This document shows, piece after piece, positions 23,770-34,784 of a stretch of DNA of 64,000 nt. Under the pieces are notes generated by a model. It did not search any database. It saw nothing but the letters and a program-made list of their open reading frames with translations, and had not been told where the DNA came from. Positions within the stretch are counted from its first letter, which is position 1; every line of letters begins with the position of its first letter. The DNA is from Arion vulgaris (Eukaryota; Mollusca; Gastropoda; Stylommatophora; Arionidae), in assembly GCA_020796225.1 (NCBI GenBank), contig CM036765.1, positions 35,802,066 through 35,866,065 on the forward strand, written 5' to 3'. Both the position numbers and the translations under genes were made by a program.

Positions 23770-25140
23770 TTATACTTGATAGACTTAACGATGCCATCGA
23801 TGAACAGTTGAGAGAAGAACAAACAGGGTTTCGCAAGAATAGATTCTGCACAGACCAGATAGCTACACTGCTCATTACAGTAAAAACAAAGCTTAGAGTG
23901 GAACTCGCCACTAGTACTATACATAAGGTTTGTGGACTACGAAAAGGCGTTTGATAGTCTAGATAGAGAGTCATTTGTGGAAACTATTAAAATACTATGG
24001 AGTTCCACACAAGATTGAAAACCTAATAAAGGAAACTTATGAAGGAATGAAATTCAGAGTCATTCATCAGGGCCAATTGACGGAATCCTTTGAGATAAGT
24101 ACGGGGGTACGACAGGGATGCCTCTTATCACCATTCCTGTTCTTCTTGGCCATAGATTGGATCTTGAAATCAACAACAGATAACAGATGGGGAATACAAC
24201 AACAAAAGATAACAGATGGAGAATACAACAACAACAGATAACAGATGGAGAATACAACAACAACAGATAACAGATGGAGAATACAACAACAACAGATAAC
24301 AGATGGAGAATACAATGGACGCTTATGAAACAACTAGAGGACCTGGATTTTGCAGACGATCTGGCATTGCTGTTCCACAATCATGCACAGACTACCAAAA
24401 AAAAATATTCTAAATAATAAATCTCAGCAACTAGGTTTGAAAATACACAGGGAAAAGACCAAGGTCATGAGAATAAATACACTAAATGTAAACCAGATTA
24501 TGCTGGAGGAAACAGCTCTACAGGATGTAGAATCAAACACATACATTGGTAGCAACATACACACAGAAGGGGGGACAAACAAAAATGTCAAGATAAGAAT
24601 ATAAAAAACAAGTGGGAACTTTATTGCATTGAGTAAGATATGGAAGTCAAAGGAGATCAAAATAAACACATAGCTGAGAATCTTTCACAATCAAATGTGA
24701 AGTCAGTGTTGTTCTATGGCTCGGAAACATGGAGAATAACCACAATAAACAACCAGAAAACTAAAGACCTTCATAAATGGATGTTTACGTAGAATAGAGG
24801 GATTGAGATGGAATGATAAGATTACCAACGAGGAACTCCAAGAAAGAACTAAGCCGATACCAGTGGAGAATGAGCTAAGCAAGAGAAGTTTACGATGGAT
24901 AGGACATACACTGAGAAGACCGACCGGAAGCATTGCAAGACAGGTACTGTTTTGGAACCCGCAATGAAAGAGGAGTAGGGGAATACCTAGACATACCTGG
25001 AGAAGAGAGCTGGAGACTGATATCAAAATGGTAGGTAATACATGTAAAGAATTGGAAGAGATGGCAGGAGAGACGAAGCGCTGGAAGAAGTGTATTGAAG
25101 ACCTATACTCCATTGGGAGTTGAAAGGTGAAGAACATCTA
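23770..25140 (+). mobile_element. LINE ORF2 copy (reverse transcriptase to C-terminus), degenerate
   Basis: Codons in order: DAIDEQLREEQTGFRKNR, FVDYEKAFDSLDRES (RT domain A), a frame shift, WKLLKYYGVPHKIENLIKE, STGVRQGCLLSPFLFFLAID (domain B), a repeat-expanded stretch, then LEDLDFADDLALL (domain C), KTKVMRINT, CLRRIEGLRWNDKI, KRSLRWIGHTLRR, VLFWNP, WRRELETDI and EDLYSIGS before TGA. The key Asp residues of the RT site are present but shifts and stops kill the ORF. Lies in intron 1 of FReD copy 2; its 3' end is homologous to 47061-47320. Confidence 0.9.
24189..24312. repeat. 29-bp tandem array inside the LINE, about 4-5 copies
   Basis: Unit ggagaatacaacaacaacag plus ataacagat, lying between RT domains B and C. 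It expands codons reading TTDNRW around the native position; the LINE frame resumes after it with WTLMKQLEDLDF. Confidence 0.9.
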
Positions 25141-25315
25141 CAGAAGTACAGTCACGGCAGTTTCATTAGGAATACATATGTTTTAACACAGTGTACGTGT
25201 ACATGTGTATATGCACTTGCTTGCATGTAAGTTTTGTTTGAACTTGGACTGGTGTTAATAGTTTCTACTGTCATTGCAAATGCATGTCAATATTTGTTTT
25301 CTCGGACATTAAAGA

Positions 25316-25495
25316 GGCTTTAATCCCCTACTAAACAAACAAACAATTCTTTCTTGGATTCTCCGAAAGGAGTTAATTCTTATTTTTCATGTTTGTTGGC
25401 CTACACGCTCTGATATAACCAATAAAAGGTTCGCCTTAGGTTGAAAGGGCGTGCCTCGGCTTTAATCCTAATAAACAAACAAACAATTCTTTCGA
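25316..25495. repeat. direct repeat flanking a 100-bp segment
   Basis: A 40-bp phrase around ggctttaatcc, aaacaaacaaac and aattctttc occurs at 25316-25355 and again at 25457-25495. The segment between could be a small retroposon with an (aaac)n tail; family not recognised. Confidence 0.5.
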
Positions 25496-26760
25496 TCAGA
25501 AAAAGACATTCGATGGAGTAAACAGATGCAAATTATGGAAGATCCTTGAAGATTTGCGTCCTGGGACAAATATTAGGTAACATGATGGTCTTATATCAAG
25601 ATAGCCAGAGTACAGTAAGAACAACAGAAGGAATGACCGACTGGTTCTCCATTACATCAGGTGTTAGACAACGTTGTGTCCTCTCAAGTACAGGTAAAAA
25701 CAACAGAAGGAATGAACTGACTGGTTCTCCATTACATCAGGTGTTAACAAGGTATGTGTCCTCTCAGATGTACAGTAAGAACAACAGAAGAATGACCAGA
25801 CTGGTTCTCCATTACATCAGGTGTTAGACAAGGTTGTGTCCTCTCAGAGTACAGTAAGAACAACAGAAGGAATGACCGACTGGTTCTCCATTACATCAGG
25901 TGTTAGACAAGGGTGTGTCCTCTCACCACTACTCTTTGTTGTATACATGGATAAAATAACTCAAGAGTCAAATTCAGATAAGGATGAAATAAATGAACTG
26001 CTTTTTGCAGATGATCAGTGCCTGATACAAAAAAAAAGAACAAGATCTACAACAACATATCGACACCCTCAACCAAAATTGTATAAATCATGACATGAAA
26101 ATCAATAACAATGAAACCAAAATAATGAATAAGGGAAGAAAATATAATAAACAAAACATTCATGTCAATGACACTACAATCAACCATGTGAAAGAATTCA
26201 AATACTTAGGAACCATGTTCACGGAAGACTAGACAGAGAGGTAGAGGCTAGAGTGCAAAAAGCAAATGCTGTAACCTACCGGCTAGCCCTATTGCTAAGG
26301 TACTCAAAAATCTCGCTGACCGGTAAACAACAGATGATCAACAACATTGTTATGCCTACTTTGTGTTACCAGGGCCAAACATGGACAATGAGCAAAGCAC
26401 AGTCGCAGAAAACTATGTATGAAATGCGATGCCTATGAAAAGTTACCAATAACACAGGAAAAGACAGTCACCAACATCAGCATAAGAGATAGTTGGGACG
26501 GAACCTTGCTTGAACTACACTGAGACACAAAAAACGAAGTTGTTCGGCCACTTAATAAGAATGCAACCGAACTCCACAGCATACAGTCTTCTATGACAGA
26601 ACGTTAGGAAAAAGACGAGAGAAAACCCTGAAACTGATAACAAAATCCTGTCAAAGAGCAAAAATAACTATCACCAAAGCCACTAGAACAAAGCAAGACA
26701 AAAATAGAAAACCACGACACTGGGCCACAACCTGATAGCAGTGTGACGACAAAAGAAGGA
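25490..26760 (+). mobile_element. LINE family A, longest copy (RT core to 3' end)
   Basis: Starts at RT domain A (F-D-GVNRCKLWKILED), then ILGNMMVLYQDSQSTVRTTEG, SITSGVRQGCVLSPLLFVVY (domain B), ELLFADDQCLIQKK (domain C), INNNETKIMN, EFKYLGTMF, a CYQGQTWTMSKAQSQK stretch and the family A 3' end (ccacgacactgggcc). Domain B is preceded by extra copies of itself (see the array at 25607). Confidence 0.88.
25607..25922. repeat. about 79-bp tandem array of an RT segment, 4 copies
   Basis: Unit begins agagtacagtaagaacaaca and ends gacaaggttgtgtcctctc; it encodes STVRTTEGMTDWFS plus ITSGVRQGCVLS. Four copies carry small indels that put them in different frames; the last is continuous with the native LINE. 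Confidence 0.95.
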
Positions 26761-26829
26761 CTTGTTCATTTTAAACTGTAGTTTTGAATTATACAACGAC
26801 TTTCTGTGCCTACTAACCTGTTTACTATA

Positions 26830-27757
26830 ATTTATACAGTGTAATAATTAATGTGAGACATGGACCATAGACAAAGCAGCGGAGAAGATCATTAATGTCT
26901 TTGAATGCAAATGTTACAAAAGAGTACTTATAATATCATGAACAAAGAAAAGAACAAACGCTTCTGTTCTGCAACAGTTTGATGTTAAAGAGAGCTGGCT
27001 ATTAAAGAACATAAAAACAAGGAAATGTAAATATTTCGGACACATTAAAAGACATGAGTGCCTAGAGAACCTAATTTTGAAGGGAATGGTGCCTTGAAGA
27101 AGAATGAGAGCTAGGAAGACATAGAAGAGATGGGTGAAGGTACTATTGAGATCTGAGAATGACTGCAGACTGACCATCTTGCACAGAATGAGAGTTTCAG
27201 TATTGCTGTCATCTTCAGAAAAGTTTCAGGATTGATGTCATCTTGCACAGAACAGAGTTTCAGGATTGATGTTATCTTGCACAGAACAGAGTTTCAGATT
27301 GATGTTATCTTGACAGAACAGAGTTTTCAGGATTGATGTCATCTTGACAGAACAGAGTTTCAGATTGATGTCATCTTGCACAGAACAGAGTTTTCAGGAT
27401 TGATGTCATCTTGCAGAACAGATTTCAGGATTGATGTCATCTGCAGAACAGAGTTTCAGATTGATGTCATCTTGCACAGAAAGGTTTCGGATTGATGTCA
27501 TCTGCAGAACAGAGTTTTTCAGGATTGCTGTCATCTTGCACAGAACATAGTTTTTCAGGATTGATGTCATCTTGCACAGAACAGAGTTTTTCAGGATTGA
27601 TGTCATCTTGCACAGAACAGAGTTTTCAGGATTGCTGTCATCTTGACAGAACAGATTGTTTTCAGGATTGATGTCATCTTGCAGAACAGAGTTTTTCAGT
27701 TGATGTCAGTGAGACAAGAGTTCTGTAAAGGGCAAGCTTCTCATGATGATGATAAGT
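26830..27757 (+). mobile_element. LINE 3' end (LAQNREFFRTAVMG family) hosting a 36-bp array
   Basis: Codons: TWTIDKAAEKIINVFECKCY, NASVLQQFDVKESWLLKN, KTRKCKYFGHIKRHECLEN, then the tail LAQNR. After the array the native 3' end resumes (gagttctgtaaagggcaagc) and finishes with (atg)n at about 27757. Confidence 0.8.
27187..27715. repeat. about 36-bp tandem array inside the LINE, about 14-15 copies
   Basis: Unit approximately cttgcacagaacagagtttt plus tcaggattgatgtcat, with length variants. It corresponds to the LINE codons LAQNREFFRTAVM, seen unamplified at 28985-29085 (-). Confidence 0.92.
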
Positions 27758-27821
27758 AATTGTATATTGTTATTGCTTCCTTTCTAACGTTTTCTTTTGC
27801 ATGCTGTTTCGGGGAAAAGAG

Positions 27822-28446
27822 GGAATATTAAATTTGGTGTTCACCCTTCAACCGTGTGCTCTAGACCGTCCAACGTATCCAGATTTATAGCAACTGCTGG
27901 TACTTCAGAAAATTCTATGGATGCGAGACTGATGGTGGAGCTGGATTGTCATCCTGAGACGCCATGCGCAATTAATTTCAACAATGATGGACCATTACCT
28001 TCTGATTTGGAGACGTCAATGAAGAATTTGATGGAACTTACGTTTCTGTTGACATCAGGGCCTTATTTTTAAGAATAGATATGAAATATAAGGGGAAGAG
28101 TTATTTCGCGAAATATTCTCGGTTTCGATTAAGGACCCGAAATGATAACTATAGATTACGTCTGTCAACATACCTCGGTGGAGATGCTGGGGATAGTTTA
28201 AGTTACCACAATAACTCAGTATTTAGTACTTCAGATAGAGATAACAATATGCACTTTAACAAATATAGGTGTGTAGACTACGCTCATGCTCCATGGTGGT
28301 ACTACTATTGTCAACATTGTCTGCTATTTGGTAAATGGAAATCTAAAAAGCTAGGAATGGGTGTTAATTGGTTAACTCTTACTGGGTATAACGATTCTTT
28401 GGATTATGTAGAAATGAAAGTTAAATATGATACCAAATGGTATTAA
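27822..28446 (+). pseudogene. FReD copy 2, second exon: broken N-terminal half, open C-terminal half
   Basis: The acceptor after ggggaaaagag (27821) would give the same phase as in copies 1 and 3. Codons first run NIKFGVHPSTVCSRPSN to about 27910, then shift. The continuing frame has the relic ETDGG followed by four stops (TGA, TAA, TGA, TGA) and small deletions where copies 1 and 3 have LKRYNGRLSF. It recovers at FGDVNEEF. From 28081 to the TAA at 28444 the frame is clean: KYKGKSYFAKYSRF, GDAGDSLSYHNN, STSDRDNNM, PWWYYYCQHCLLFGKWKSK, VEMKVKYDTKWY. This half is very close to copy 3. A full-length FReD cannot be made as sequenced; a shorter product from an internal start is possible but unsupported. 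Confidence 0.85.
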
Positions 28447-28754
28447 TGTGGACACATAGGATGTCATTTCTGAAGCAAGATTTGAAAAATAAGTAGCTTT
28501 AGCTTCATTAACGTTGAACATTGATAATAATTTTTTTTTTTTCGTCCGCTTTCAACTCAGACGAAGTTTCATCTCTGAAACTGATTTTTGCGTGAAAATC
28601 TGTTTTCCAATTTCTTACAATGGCAGCAGCGTGCACATTGTAAATTACTTTACACTGGCAGCCGTGTGCTCAATGTACTCGTAATTAGTATTCCCTCGCC
28701 ATACAGGCAGATTTTCTCCGACTTCAGAGGTACTCATGTTATCGTCCTGAGTAA

Positions 28755-28860
28755 GACCAGGGGACTCGAACAAATGCCGGACAGTAGGTTCGAACCCGAG
28801 CTATGAGGCGTCTCACAGCTAGCAGGCCGAGCTACTATCAACTACTCTAGGCAGTCCCCC
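28755..28860 (-). mobile_element. tRNA-like SINE head, fragment
   Basis: Reverse complement has a box-A-like tagttgatagtagctcgg and box-B-like gggttcgaacc at tRNA-like spacing. Stem pairing for a functional tRNA was not seen. Confidence 0.5.
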
Positions 28861-28984
28861 ATTGATAATAATATTAATAATAAACATAATTGAAATTATT
28901 AATGCGTGTTTGTTGTTGCTCGTTCAGACAGAATAATTAATAGAGCACCATTTCAAAACAACACTCCATTGAACATCATCAAGT

Positions 28985-29085
28985 AGATTATCCCTTCCGG
29001 AACTTGACTCCCATGACAGCAGTTCTGAAAAACTCTCTGTTTTGTGCAAGTTGACCGGCGTCAGCAGCAGTCATTCTCAGACTAC
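28985..29085 (-). mobile_element. LINE 3' end fragment (unamplified LAQNREFF tail)
   Basis: Minus-strand codons LRMTAADAGQLAQNREF, then FRTAVMGVKFRKG. Serves as the native reference for the array at 27187-27715. Confidence 0.75.
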
Positions 29086-29159
29086 ATTGATAGAAAACGT
29101 AAATTTTGTCTGGTCATTCTATGCCTCTAGACTGACGAAAGTTTGCACTTTCCCCACAT

Positions 29160-29570
29160 AACTAACGATCAAGCTCAACCCACATATCAAACTCCACCCA
29201 CATATCTAACTTTACCTTTATATCAACGATCTAGCTTCGGCCACATATCAAACTCCACCCACATATCTAACTTTACCTTTATATCAACGATCTAGCTTCG
29301 GCCACATATCTAACTTTACCTTTATATCAAGGATCTAGCTTCGGCCACATATCAAACTCCACCCACATATCTAACTTTACCTTTATATCAACGATCTAGC
29401 TTCGGCCATATATCAAACTCCACCCACATATCTAACTTTACCTTTATATCAACGATCTAGCTTCGGCCACATATCAAAGTTCACCCACATATCTAACTTT
29501 ACCTTTATATCAACGATCTAGCTTCGGCCACATATCAAAGTTCACCCACATATCTAACTTTACCACTACC
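29160..29570. repeat. 61-bp minisatellite, about 6-7 copies
   Basis: Unit atatctaactttacctttat, atcaacgatctagcttcggc, cacatatcaaactccaccca, c. One shortened unit lies near 29290-29330. Confidence 0.92.
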
Positions 29571-29689
29571 ATTATTCTGATTTTACCCACATGTCTAACT
29601 TTACCCACAAATCTGATTTTACCCACATGTCTAACGATGTAACTTCATTCCCATATCTTTTTCTGCGTTCTCACTAGATTGGGATTTCG

Positions 29690-30175
29690 GATTCTCTAAT
29701 AAAGGCAGCCGTCTGCCTCAGATTATCAGCCACGCCATACAGTTTGTCTTGGACGCTAGTGTAAGTGGGCCATCTCTTTCTTCTCAAGTCTACATACTGG
29801 GGCAGTTCTGTAGGATATAATTCCTATGATTTCTGCTTCCCGTTTGTGCCGACCTCTTCAGCAGTAAGTTTTGGCCACCCTCGTGATGGTAGGTCTGACA
29901 TTCTTACAGCGTGGCTAAATCTCCGAGGCAGATTGGCGACCGTAGAATTCGTTATCCCATTCCTCATTGTGAGGGTCGTTGCACCATGTTATGCGTCTTG
30001 CGGTCTGGTGTATCCGTTTTCTGCAAGCATTTGTTTCGGGTTAGCATTCCCTAGCGGACACATGCATCCGATTTCAGCCAAACCTCCTTAGTTGCCTCTT
30101 ACGACATGCGTGGCAGGTAACAGTGGTTCTATTCTTGAAACCCCAAATTTGGGCTCCGGTAACCACTCGGGCGAT
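29690..30175 (+). repeat. dispersed repeat with GTGGTTCTATTC end, long copy
   Basis: The right end (gtggcaggtaacagtggttc) matches fragments at 15515-15625 (-) and 63430-63560 (-). A 108-codon frame inside is incidental. It may be a SINE or LINE 5' part; not assigned. Confidence 0.5.
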
Positions 30176-30839
30176 TCACATATCTAACTATCTTCTTCAA
30201 CTTCGAGTCCCAAGAAATTATGCGTTTGAACTATTTTTCCATTAAGATCAGGGAAGAGCACAAGAGATGTCTTGCAGACCCAAAAGATTCCAACAACTTT
30301 AGACTTGTAGTGTTATGCCTAGAGATGCGGAAACTCCAACTCAGGTAGAATATGTTGATGGTCACCGTTGTACCCTCTCGGTTCTAGAGCAATAGACGCT
30401 CTAGAATCACGACTGGTTGACCACGCTTGACAGTCTATATGTGATTATAGCCCAAAGAGCTACTTTCGTGATCGTTCAAAAAAACCACTTGTTGATAACT
30501 CTATGAGAACATTGCATGATACACGCCTGAGAGTGTATGTGCATCCACCATTTCGGAAAGACTGAGGGCTTGCGTTCGCTTGAGCGAACATTTTTCGAGC
30601 AAATGGATGAATACGTCATCAACGTTATCAGAAGAGATGGACAAAGTAGATACACTATAAACAATTGTAGAGGTCACATCTGACATAAAAGTTATGACAA
30701 ACAGAAATATGATGACCTGACTATCTCATGAGAATACAATCTTGTTGATAAGCAATTTAGTGCCTACTCAAACAAGAGATTTCGACTAGAGGACGGGGTG
30801 GTGGGGGTGGAGGTGTTTAAAAGCAAGAAACATATAGCA
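30176..30839. other. unique spacer, no feature recognised
   Basis: Short minus-strand frames near 30476-30686 show no motif. The right edge turns into purine-rich DNA that grades into the next array. Confidence 0.4.
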
Positions 30840-32690
30840 GAAGATCTCGCCTAGAGAAAGATTAAAAACAAGAAGCAGATAGTAATAGTAAAAGATCTCG
30901 TCTAGAGAAAGATTAAAAACAAGAAGCAGATAGTAATAGTAAAAGATCTCGTCTAGAGAAAGATTAAAGACAAGAAGCAGATAGTAATAGTAAAAGATCT
31001 CGTCTAGAGAAAGATTAAAAACAAGAAGCAGATAGTAATAGTAAAAGATCTCGCCTAGAGAAAGATTAAAGACAAGAAGCAGATAGTAATAGTAAAAGAT
31101 CTCGTCTAGAGAAAGATTAAAAACAAGAAGCAGATAGTAATAGTAAAAGATCTCGTCTAGAGAAAGATTAAAGACAAGAAGCAGATAGTAATAGTAAAAG
31201 ATCTCGCCTAGAGAAAGATTAAAAACAAGAAGCAGATAGTAATAGTAAAAGATCTCGTCTAGAGAAAGATTAAAAACAAGAAGCAGATAGTAATAGTAAA
31301 AGATCTCGCCTAGAGAAAGATTAAAGACAAGAAGCAGATAGTAATAGTAAAAGATCTCGTCTAGAGAAAGATTAAAAACAAGAAGCAGATAGTAATAGTA
31401 AAAGATCTCGTCTAGAGAAAGATTAAAGACAAGAAGCAGATAGTAATAGTAAAAGATCTCGCCTAGAGAAAGATTAAAGACAAGAAGCAGATAGTAATAG
31501 TAAAAGATCTCGCCTAGAGAAAGATTAAAAACAAGAAGCAGATAGTAATAGTAAAAGATCTCGTCTAGAGAAAGATTAAAAACAAGAAGCAGATAGTAAT
31601 AGTAAAAGATCTCGTCTAGAGAAAGATTAAAAACAAGAAGCAGATAGTAATAGTAAAAGATCTCGTCTAGAGAAAGATTAAAAACAAGAAGCAGATAGTA
31701 ATAGTAAAAGATCTCGTCTAGAGAAAGATTAAAAACAAGAAGCAGATAGTAATAGTAAAAGATCTCGTCTAGAGAAAGATTAAAAACAAGAAGCAGATAG
31801 TAATAGTAAAAGATCTCGTCTAGAGAAAGATTAAAAACAAGAAGCAGATAGTAATAGTAAAAGATCTCGTCTAGAGAAAGATTAAAAACAAGAAGCAGAT
31901 AGTAATAGTAAAAGATCTCGTCTAGAGAAAGATTAAAAACAAGAAGCAGATAGTAATAGTAAAAGATCTCGCCTCAAGAAAGATTAAAAAAAGCAGAAGA
32001 ATCAGATTTGAAGATTAAACAAGCAGATAAAGATTCAGATCTAAGAAAGATTAAAACAAGAAGCAGATAGTAATAGTAAAAGATTCAGCTAGAGAAAGAT
32101 TAAAGACAAGAAGCAGATAGTAATAGTAAAGATCTCGTCTAGAGAAGATTAAAGACAAGAAGCAGATAGATAGAAAGATCTCTCTTAGGAAGATTAAAGA
32201 CAAGACAGATAGTAATAGTAAAGATCTCGTCTAGAGAAGATTAAAGACAAGAAGCAGATAGTATAGTCAAAGATCTCGTCTAAGGGAAAAATTAAAGACG
32301 AAGCAGATAGTAATAGTAAAAGATCTCGTCTAGAGGAAAGATTAAAACAAGACAGATAGTAATAGTAAAAGATCTCATCTAGAGAAGATTAAAACAAGAA
32401 GCAGATAGTATAGTAAAAGATCTCTCTAGAGAAAGATTAAAGCAAGAAGTCGATAGTAATGAAAAGATCTCGTCTAGAGAAAGATTAAAAACAAGAAGGA
32501 TAGAATAGTAAAAGATCTCTCTAGGAAAGATTAAAAACAAGAAGCAGATAGTAATAGTAAAAGATCTCGTCTAGAGAAAAATTAAAAACAAAGCAGATAG
32601 TATAGTAAAAGATCTCGTCTAGAAGAAGATTAAACAAGAAGCAGATAGTAATAGAAAGATCTGTTCTAGCAAGAAGATTACAAGTAAGAA
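30840..32690. repeat. 51-bp satellite, about 36 copies
   Basis: Unit agattaaaaacaagaagcag, atagtaatagtaaaagatct, cgtctagagaa. Two alternating variants (aaaaac/aaagac; cgtc/cgcc) occur. The left 1.1 kb is nearly perfect; from about 31975 on units are eroded by many single-base deletions. Confidence 0.97.
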
Positions 32691-33235
32691 GCAGAAAATC
32701 TTGTTTATTTGAAGATTAAAAGCAAGAAGCAGATAGAAGATTTAGATTATAGGAAGATTAAAAGCAAGAAGTAGATAGTCGAAGATCTCATCTATAGGAA
32801 GATTACAAGCAAGAAGTAGATAGTCGAAGATCTCATCTATAGGAAGATTACAAGCAAGAAGTAGATAGTCGAAGATCTCGTCTATAGGAAGATTACAAGC
32901 AAGAAGTAGATAGTCGAAGATCTCATCTATAGGAAGATTACAAGCAAGAAACAGATAGTCGAAGATCTCGTCTATAGGAAGATTACAAGCAAGAAGTAGA
33001 TAGTCGAAGATCTCATCTATAGGAAGATTACAAGCAAGAAGTCGATAGTCGAAGATCTCATCTATAGGAAGATTACAAGCAATAAGTCGATAGTGAAGAT
33101 CTCTCTATAGGAAGATTACAAGCAAGAAACAGATAGTCGAAGATCTCGTCTATAGGAAGATTACAAGCAAGAAGTCGATAGTCAGAAGATCTCATCTATA
33201 GGAAGATTAAAAACAAGACGCAGATAGTAGAAGAT
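32691..33235. repeat. 45-bp satellite related to the preceding 51-bp one, about 11 copies
   Basis: Unit aggaagattacaagcaagaa, gtagatagtcgaagatctca, tctat. It shares the gaagatta, caagaag and gatctc blocks with the 51-bp unit, so it is a derived or sister repeat. Confidence 0.93.
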
Positions 33236-34025
33236 CTTCTATGGAAGATAAAAAGGCATTTCGTTCTAGAGGAAGATTAAAGTAGAAGCAGAATAGAAGA
33301 TTTTTACTAGAGGAAGATTAAAAGTAGGAAGCGAAACGTAGAAGATTTCTTGCAGGATTCGATTAAAAGTAGGAAGCAAAAACGTAGACTTTTATGGCTA
33401 GAATGAAGATTAAAAGTAGGAAGCAAAACTAGGATTTTACTAGAAAAATTAAAGTAGGAAGCAAAAGTAGGACATTATGGCTAGGATGAAGATTAGAGAA
33501 GAAGTAGGACATTATGGCTAGGATGAAGATTAAAAGTAGGACATTAGCATAGGTAGGGAAATGAAAAGATTAAAAGTAGGACATTATGGCTAGGATGAAG
33601 ATTAAAAGTAGGAAGCAAAAAGTAGGACATTATGGCTAGGATGAAGATTAAAAGTAGGACATTATGGCTAGGATGAAGATTAAAAGTAGGACATTATGGC
33701 TAGGATGAAGATTAAAAGTAGGAAGCAAAAAGTAGGACATTATGGCTAGGATGAAGATTAAAAGTAGGACATTATGGCTAGGATGAAGATTAAAAGTAGG
33801 ACATTATGGCTAGGATGAAGATTAAAAGTAGGACATTATGGCTAGGATGAAGATTAAAAGTAGGACATTATGGCTAGGATGAAGATTAAAAGTAGGACAT
33901 TATGGCTAGGATGAAGATTAAAAGTAGGACATTATGGCTAGGATGAAAATTAAAAGTAGGACATTATGACTAGGATGAAGATTAAAAGTAGGACATTATG
34001 GCTAGGATGAAGATTAAAAGCAAGA
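33236..34025. repeat. 32-bp satellite related to the preceding repeats, about 20 copies
   Basis: Unit taaaagtaggacattatggc, taggatgaagat; some units carry an extra aggaagcaaaaag. It shares gaagattaaaag with the 51- and 45-bp units. Clean on the right, degraded on the left. Confidence 0.93.
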
Positions 34026-34784
34026 AATAGATGAATAGACATTTAACAAAATTATAAGGCAACATAGTCTCCACAACAAGCTCTGCACGTGAGAGGTCTT
34101 ATATTGCAAACTTAATCTTCCATTATGATTACTGGTGAACAGATAACACGACTAATATTACATTTGATGACTATTAGGATAAAAAATATTCCCATTCGAA
34201 TGTCGATTTTCTAAAAAGAACATGAAATGTATATCTTACTTATGATTTTATAAATCTCATGTGTGCATTGTGTATTAACCTATTCACTCTGTATTTTTTT
34301 TTTTACCACCGTATTCATGTATAATGCAAGCACACCAGCTTTGAGTTTTCTTTTTTTTAAAAAGATACCTCGAGCAGGTCTATCGGTTCAGAAGGGCAAA
34401 GGGGTTAAGAATTAGTAATACCATATATTTAAAACAAAACTACATGTTGATATGACCTCACCAAAACTATTACTCAACATATTGGATATTAAGATTTCTC
34501 TGCCATTGTCAACAGATGTTCATTATAGTGCCATTAATTTACTTTCAGTTTTTCACTTTATTGATAAGTAAATACTAAACAAGAAATAAAAACAGGTGAC
34601 GTTTGCCGTGTATTGATTAACTTAAGACTAGTAAAATAAACTGTCTCTGTTCACGTAGTCACACGGAACAGTCTGAGTACATCTTAGTAAGATTTGTAAT
34701 AAAAAAGACAAAAGTACATTGTTCAAGACTATTCTTCATAAACAGTACAGAAATACTAACTTAATGTAACGTTACTTTTTCTGA

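Noticed and set aside
24060..24380. Open frames on the minus strand (88 and 106 codons)
   Set aside because: They are the antisense of the LINE RT segment and its 29-bp array.
28588..28806. 72-codon frame after FReD copy 2
   Set aside because: It runs into the tRNA-like SINE fragment and has no protein motif.
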